DNA of 5,834 nucleotides from Opitutia bacterium UBA4654 (GTDB taxonomy: Bacteria; Verrucomicrobiota; Verrucomicrobiia; Opitutales; Intestinicryptomonadaceae), in assembly GCA_002405555.1 (NCBI GenBank), contig DHMA01000012.1:973-6806 (forward strand), given 5' to 3'. A model generated the notes under the pieces. The model saw only the letters and a list, made by a program, of their open reading frames with translations, did not search any database and was not told the DNA's origin. This document shows positions 1 to 4,000 of the stretch, in pieces (the first letter of the stretch is position 1; every line of letters starts with the position of its first letter). A program made the position numbers and the translations under genes.

Positions 1-197
1 AACTAAAACCGTGCCCGTTCTGCGGAAAGTTGCACCACGAGGTATCCGATTATAAACCCGTTTACCGCGTCGAATGCACTTTTTGCGGAGCGCGAACGGG
101 AAACTACAATTCCGAACAAGAGGCAATCGACGCGTGGAACAGACGCGCCGAACCAAAGTTTACGCCCGACACTACGAAGAGAAAGGCGCTAAAATGA
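1..197 (+). CDS. Lar-like restriction alleviation protein (5' partial)
   Basis: The frame is open at the left edge and reads LKPCPFCG from base 3, so only a few N-terminal residues are missing. It ends at TGA 195-197. Two cysteine pairs are visible, CPFC (codons at 12 and 21) and CTFC (codons at 75 and 84), followed by GA and then an SEQEAIDAWNRRA segment. A CPxCG / CxxCGA zinc ribbon followed by EAIxAWNRR is the hallmark of Lar/RalR-type small phage proteins. The founding member (Rac prophage Lar) alleviates type I restriction by modulating the host modification enzyme; many relatives are assigned by homology only. A basic tail, KFTPDTTKRKALK, follows the ribbon. Its stop overlaps the ASCH gene start as ATGA, which implies coupled translation. 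The family assignment is strong. An anti-restriction activity for this copy is inferred. Confidence 0.85.
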   Translation, partial: LKPCPFCGKLHHEVSDYKPVYRVECTFCGARTGNYNSEQEAIDAWNRRAEPKFTPDTTKRKALK

Positions 198-586
198 ACG
201 TCAATTTTACCGTGTTTATCGACAAAATCCTTTCGGGCGAAAAGCGGCAGACTATCCGCCGCAACTCGCCGAAATGGGCAAACGTCAAGGTGGGCGACAA
301 GCTCACCTTGTATACGAGATTGCGGACGAAGCAGTGCCGCAAGCTTGGGGAAGCGGTTGTGGAAAGCATTACGCCGATAACGCTTCAATCGGTTAACTGT
401 TGGATTGAAGCGCATACTCCGCTTGGAGATTTTCTGTTGAGCCTTTCCGACTTGCAAGATTTGGCACATCGAGACGGGTTTGAAAGCTTGCGCGATTTTT
501 TTATGTTTTTTTGTAAAACATATGTAAACAAAGAACTTGAAATGGTCGTAATCCGTTGGACGGATTTTAAGGAGGCGAAGCGATGA
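194..586 (+). CDS. ASCH-domain protein
   Basis: This is a 130-residue protein. Residues 8-23 read FIDKILSGEKRQTIRR, the GxKxxTIR signature of ASCH (ASC-1 homology) domains. Residues 33-54 (VGDKLTLYTRLRTKQC and on to LGEA) give the beta-strand 'GD.l.l..' element. Residues 90-106 contain LAHRDGFESLRDFFMFF, typical of phage ASCH proteins, and the end (MVVIRWTDF) is the closing strand. ASCH folds resemble PUA and bind RNA or modified nucleotides; some members hydrolyse N4-acetylcytidine, but no activity can be assigned here. I chose the ATG at 194 over an in-frame ATG at 74. It overlaps the Lar stop as ATGA, has AAAGG at 182-186 just upstream, and starts exactly at the domain edge, whereas 74 would overlap most of Lar. 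Its own stop overlaps the ATG at 583. Confidence 0.85.
   Translation: MNVNFTVFIDKILSGEKRQTIRRNSPKWANVKVGDKLTLYTRLRTKQCRKLGEAVVESITPITLQSVNCWIEAHTPLGDFLLSLSDLQDLAHRDGFESLRDFFMFFCKTYVNKELEMVVIRWTDFKEAKR
569..575 (+). promoter_or_regulatory. Strong Shine-Dalgarno AAGGAGG serving two competing starts
   Basis: AAGGAGG lies in the last codons of the ASCH gene. It is 7 nt upstream of an ATG at 583 (ATGA overlap with the ASCH stop) and 11 nt upstream of a GTG at 587 that directly follows that stop. The two starts open different frames. Spacing favours 583; protein character favours 587. Confidence 0.7.
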
Positions 587-714
587 GTGAAATTCTTGAC
601 GTGTGTTGCGGCGTTGGCAGTTTGTATGCTTTTAATAGCGGTTTCGAATGTCGTGTCGGCGGTTGTTCGCGAACGGAGGTATCGGGAAGAATCGGCAATG
701 AAGTGTGTTGTTAA
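583..714 (+). CDS. Alternative 43-residue ORF overlapping the small membrane protein
   Basis: This frame uses the ATG that overlaps the ASCH stop as ATGA, at ideal distance from AAGGAGG, and stops at TAA 712-714. It begins MSEILDVCCGVGSLYAFN. That resembles the ILDxCCG motif I at the very start of small phage SAM-dependent methyltransferases, but none of the later methyltransferase motifs follow. Seven of its 43 residues are cysteine and it is Gly/Cys-rich throughout, which is unusual for a soluble protein and typical of an out-of-frame reading. It could be a real tiny protein, a decayed methyltransferase start, or a short leader ORF whose translation tunes the membrane gene at 587. I give it as the less likely alternative. 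Confidence 0.25.
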   Translation: MSEILDVCCGVGSLYAFNSGFECRVGGCSRTEVSGRIGNEVCC

Positions 715-745
715 AATTTTTTCGGAGGGACAGAAAGATGAGTAA
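587..745 (+). CDS. Small single-pass membrane protein (GTG start)
   Basis: This 52-residue frame begins with GTG directly after the ASCH stop and ends at TAA 743-745, overlapping the next gene's ATG (738) by 8 nt. Residues 2-28 are hydrophobic (KFLTCVAALAVCMLLIAVS, then NVVSAVV), and a charged tail with RERRYREE follows. This is the layout of a one-helix membrane protein, or possibly of a signal peptide. Codon use matches the neighbours (GCG alanines, TCG serines, GAA glutamates), unlike the alternative frame over the same DNA. I recognise no family and infer no function. The weak point is the start: GTG with an 11-nt gap to AAGGAGG is less favoured than the ATG at 583. An in-frame TTG at 596 or ATG at 626 is also possible. 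I prefer this frame over the 43-residue one, but only moderately. Confidence 0.55.
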   Translation: MKFLTCVAALAVCMLLIAVSNVVSAVVRERRYREESAMKCVVKIFSEGQKDE

Positions 746-944
746 ATATAGAATGATTGAATGTATCGTCGGGCAATTAATCGTGTTTGTCGGCGCGGGA
801 TTTTGTTTTTGCGGCAACTTAAACTGCGGGGTGGGATTGGCTTTGATTGGGCTGATGTTGTACCTAACCGACGAATTGCTGTGCGCGAACGCGGTTTACG
901 ACCTGCTAAAACGCAAAGCCGAAGAACGGGAGGACGGGAAATGA
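738..944 (+). CDS. Small two-helix membrane protein
   Basis: This is a 68-residue protein. Two hydrophobic segments are visible at about residues 7-25 (IECIVGQLIVFVGAGFCFC) and 29-45 (CGVGLALIGLMLYLTDE), joined by a short GNLN turn. A charged helical tail follows, rich in K, R and E (LLKRKAEEREDGK), and probably lies in the cytoplasm. Size and layout would also fit a holin-like or small accessory membrane protein, but no lysis genes are nearby and I do not claim this. The ATG at 738 has GGAGGG at 724-729, 8 nt upstream. An in-frame GTG at 705 lacks a ribosome site and would overlap more of the preceding gene. The stop overlaps the next start as ATGA (941-944). The function is unknown. Confidence 0.75.
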   Translation: MSKYRMIECIVGQLIVFVGAGFCFCGNLNCGVGLALIGLMLYLTDELLCANAVYDLLKRKAEEREDGK

Positions 945-1075
945 CAAACAAGGAGCTTATTGAAAGGGCGGTAGCGCGCGGGCAGATTGTCCGCCCCGCC
1001 CCGCAGAAACCTAAAACACACGTCCGCAAGAGTAGGCTTGCGCGGATTATGACTGACAGGAGAAATAGCAAATGA
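941..1075 (+). CDS. Small basic protein of unknown function
   Basis: This is a 44-residue protein that starts with ATG overlapping the previous TGA (ATGA) and is preceded by GGGAGG at 928-933. It reads as a short acidic/basic helix (MTNKELIERAVARGQ), a proline-rich stretch (VRPAPQKPK), then a strongly basic end (HVRKSRLARIMTDRRNSK). The high K/R content would suit nucleic-acid or acidic-protein binding, but that is only a guess from composition. I recognise no family. Its stop overlaps the start of the giant gene as ATGA (1072-1075), so its translation is probably coupled to that gene's. The perfect fit in the overlap chain and the good ribosome site are the main reasons to believe it is a real gene. 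Confidence 0.7.
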   Translation: MTNKELIERAVARGQIVRPAPQKPKTHVRKSRLARIMTDRRNSK

Positions 1076-4000
1076 AGCCAAACGACGACGAAACGAAGCA
1101 GGAATCCATAATGGACGAAATGGAGTCCGTCTTCAAGCAGCGTATTGAATTTGCCCGCCGTGCGTGCGAAATTATGCAATGCAACAAGCAGTTCAAGGCG
1201 AACCTCAATTTGGCGCGCGCGGGAGCTATGGAAGCATACAAGGGCAATGTCGGACAAGAGCGCATTTTGCGGCTGTTGGAATTGCTTGCCGAGGCGTCGG
1301 CGGCGGAAAATTCGGGCGTTTCAAATGCCGCTCGCGGGGTGAGTGTTCCCGACGGTGTGCCCAATGGCGGTGTTTTCTTGGGCGGCAACGGCGGCTTCTA
1401 CCGCAATGTTGACGGTGTGCCTGCGCCGATTTCCGACGCGGAGGCGTTGGAGCTTTTAAACCGAATCAACCAGTCGGACGGTGAAGCAAACGGCGGTTTA
1501 AATGGTCAGGTAAGTGGTCAGGGTGATAACTTAAATGACAACTTAAACGGCTTAGGCGGTAAGCTAAGCGGCTTAGATGACAAGTCGGAGGAGCTTGTGG
1601 ACGGCGGCAGACCCGATATTGTCGGTGTAGGAGAGCTTGACGACGTTGCGCCTGCGCAAAATGAAGTTGCCGATGAAGTTGATGAAACGGCGGCGGAGGA
1701 GGATAATTCCGCCGTGTTCGACGATTCGCAAGTTGCCGAAAATATCGAACAAGGCGCGGAAGCTGATAATCGGGAAGTTGGCGGCGGTGTGTTCGATGGC
1801 GCGGCGGAGGGCACAAAATCGAGCGGCAAAGCTTCCGACGGGCGGAATTTGCGTTCGTTTGAAAAGCGCGACTTTAAAGGTGTCGAATCCGACGGGTTTA
1901 AGCCGAAAGAATTGTCGAGGGCGGAAGACTTTCTTGCAAGGGACAAGAGATATGCTGCGGAATACAGGAAGACTCCCGAACAGCGCATTGCCGAGGTATG
2001 TCCGAACTTTGTCAACGATGCGATAAAGGGCGCGAGGGAAAACGGTTCGTACCATCTCCAAAATGCGGACAGGGCGGACTTGCGGATTGTAGGCTACAAA
2101 AAGTCGAACAAGTTCAAAATCGTAAAGGACGGTCGGCGCGGTTCTCCGTTGAAGACTTTCAACAGCGAGGCGGAAGCGCGGGACTTTTTGCAACGCTACA
2201 TTTATACGGCGGCGGACTCCGTAAAGTCTAACTGGTATCCCGAAGCCGCCGCATACGGCGAATTTAAAGACGCTCGGGGCTTGTCCGCCGAAGACGCTTA
2301 TGTGCGCGACGCGGCGGGCGAAGTAAGTGTTGACGGCGTTGTGATACGTTCGGCGAAAAATCCCGACGAGGTGCGCGGGGATTTTCGGCAGCTATACGGC
2401 GACGCGAAAAACCGCGCCGATACCGATAGGACAGTTGGGGAGATTTTGGGCAAGCGCGACTTCGAAAGTATGGACGACTTCAAGCGGTGGCTCGAACAAA
2501 ATTCCGACGTGGTGGCGCAAAAGTATGACGAAATCAAAGACGAATACAACAATGAGCTTGACGGGGAATTTGAGCGCAAATGGAAAGAAGGAATAAACGG
2601 CAACGGCAACGCCGAGGTCGCCTTCGAAGCGCAAGTGAAAGAGTTTGTCCGCAGGCAGAGGCATTGGCTCGACAACAACGTTGAAGACCTTGCGCGGCTT
2701 TACGGTGCGAAAATTGCGGGGAACGGCGAATCGGAAGTTAAGGCGATGAGGTCGCCCAAAAAGCTTGGCAAGTTTTTGAGTGCCCTTGAAGCGCGAATCG
2801 GGGAATTTATCGAAGACTTAAAAGGTCGCGTTTTGAACGAAGAGCAGGCGGGCATTGCTTCCGTAATGAAAGGAGAACAAAAGTATTATCATATTCGCCT
2901 TGACGACCTTGGAAATGTTGTTGCTCTTTTGCGCGGGTCGAGAGACAAAAACGGGGCAAATCACATATTGTTGAAGCATTTTGGAAAAAATGCAAAAATG
3001 GGTTATGTTTCGGCGGACGACATATTGAATATCGGCAACATAATCAGAGACGGCGAGTTGAAGATTGTTGACGAAAACGAACGTCGCTATTTTGTAAACG
3101 ACCCCGCAATGGAGGGGCGAAAGCTTACTGTTGTCGTAAAACGAAGCTTCAAAAAAGGTCAGCCCGATTTTGTCTTTACGTTTTTCTCAAACAAAAAAGC
3201 CGAAGAGGTGCGGGCTAAAAAACTAGCACTGGGGGCTTCCCCTTCCGACCTATCCTCTTCGACTATGCAGACACAATCGGAAAATGCTTTCGAAAGTCAA
3301 GGGAAAATTTCGGGAAATGGTTATCGCGCGAACTTCGGCGCGAAGAACAGGCGGGCGGAGATTGAAAAAATCAACAGGCAATTCCGCGAACTTTACGACC
3401 GCTACAGGGGCGGCGACCAAGCCGCCTACGAGGAAGCCGTGAAGATGGTTGCCGAGTATGCCAAGAGCAAGGGCTACGACGTAAAGGTATACCACGGCAC
3501 GGGCTCTGACGGGTTCGACGTGGCTGACGCTTCTTCCCGAAATCAGAAATTCGGCGAGGGCGCGCAATTCCACGGGAGAGGTTTATACATTGCAATGACT
3601 CCCGAAACGGCGGAACGGTATAGGCGGGCAGGCAGAAAAACAGAGAGCATTGTCGTAGGGGGCAAGAATCCCGAGGAGTTCGGTATTACGCCCGAAAATA
3701 TCGGTATAAACGCTGGGCGCATCGGCGACTTGTTGCGGCGTATGTATCCGCACGGAAGCGAATTTCTTTTGTCCGACATTAAAGAGCATATGGCGAGGCA
3801 AAAAGACGTTTTGGCGCGCTACAAGGCGCGTCTCGAAAATCTTCGTCCGCCAGACACAAAGGGAAGTTTGGAGATGGGAATACGAATGTCGGAATCGCTG
3901 CTTGCCTCCTATGAAAAAGAGTATGCGGCGTCGGAAAAAATCGATTCCATTCTCAAAAAGCACAATGTTTCGGTGGAAATGCGGCGGGGAAGCGGTAAGG

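Noticed and set aside
74..193. Upstream in-frame ATG for the ASCH gene at 74
   Set aside because: It would overlap the zinc-ribbon coding part of Lar, lacks a ribosome site, and adds 40 residues of Arg-rich sequence before the domain starts.
496..512. Two T7 runs that could act as phase-variation tracts
   Set aside because: Seven-base runs are short, and they encode conserved Phe residues of the ASCH domain (DFFMFF). There is no evidence of length change.
496..530. AT-rich stretch resembling a promoter
   Set aside because: It lies inside the ASCH coding sequence, with no convincing -35/-10 pair at proper spacing, and the gene chain is already translationally coupled.
738..944. Holin call for the two-helix membrane protein
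   Set aside because: Two helices and small size are not enough. No endolysin or spanin gene is present and no family signature was recognised.
385..1257. 290-codon open frame on the minus strand
   Set aside because: It lies opposite four or five well-supported plus-strand genes with ribosome sites and ATGA overlaps. Its translation is Ser/Arg-rich without domain character, so it is a shadow of the plus-strand codon bias.
1455..1503. Slippery heptamers T-TTA-AAC (1455-1461) and T-TTA-AAT (1497-1503) in frame
   Set aside because: A -1 shift at either reaches a stop within about eight codons, there is no clear downstream structure, and this heptamer class is weak in bacteria. They are explained by the TTA-rich codons of this linker.
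1518..2193. Overlapping minus-strand frames of 165 and 206 codons
   Set aside because: They mirror the linker region of the giant gene. One is strongly Ser/Pro-rich, as expected from reading acidic and glycine codons backwards, and no start signal supports either.
3231..3242. GGGG-GCTT-CCCC hairpin as a terminator
   Set aside because: It has only a 4-bp stem, no following T-run, and lies within an uninterrupted coding frame.
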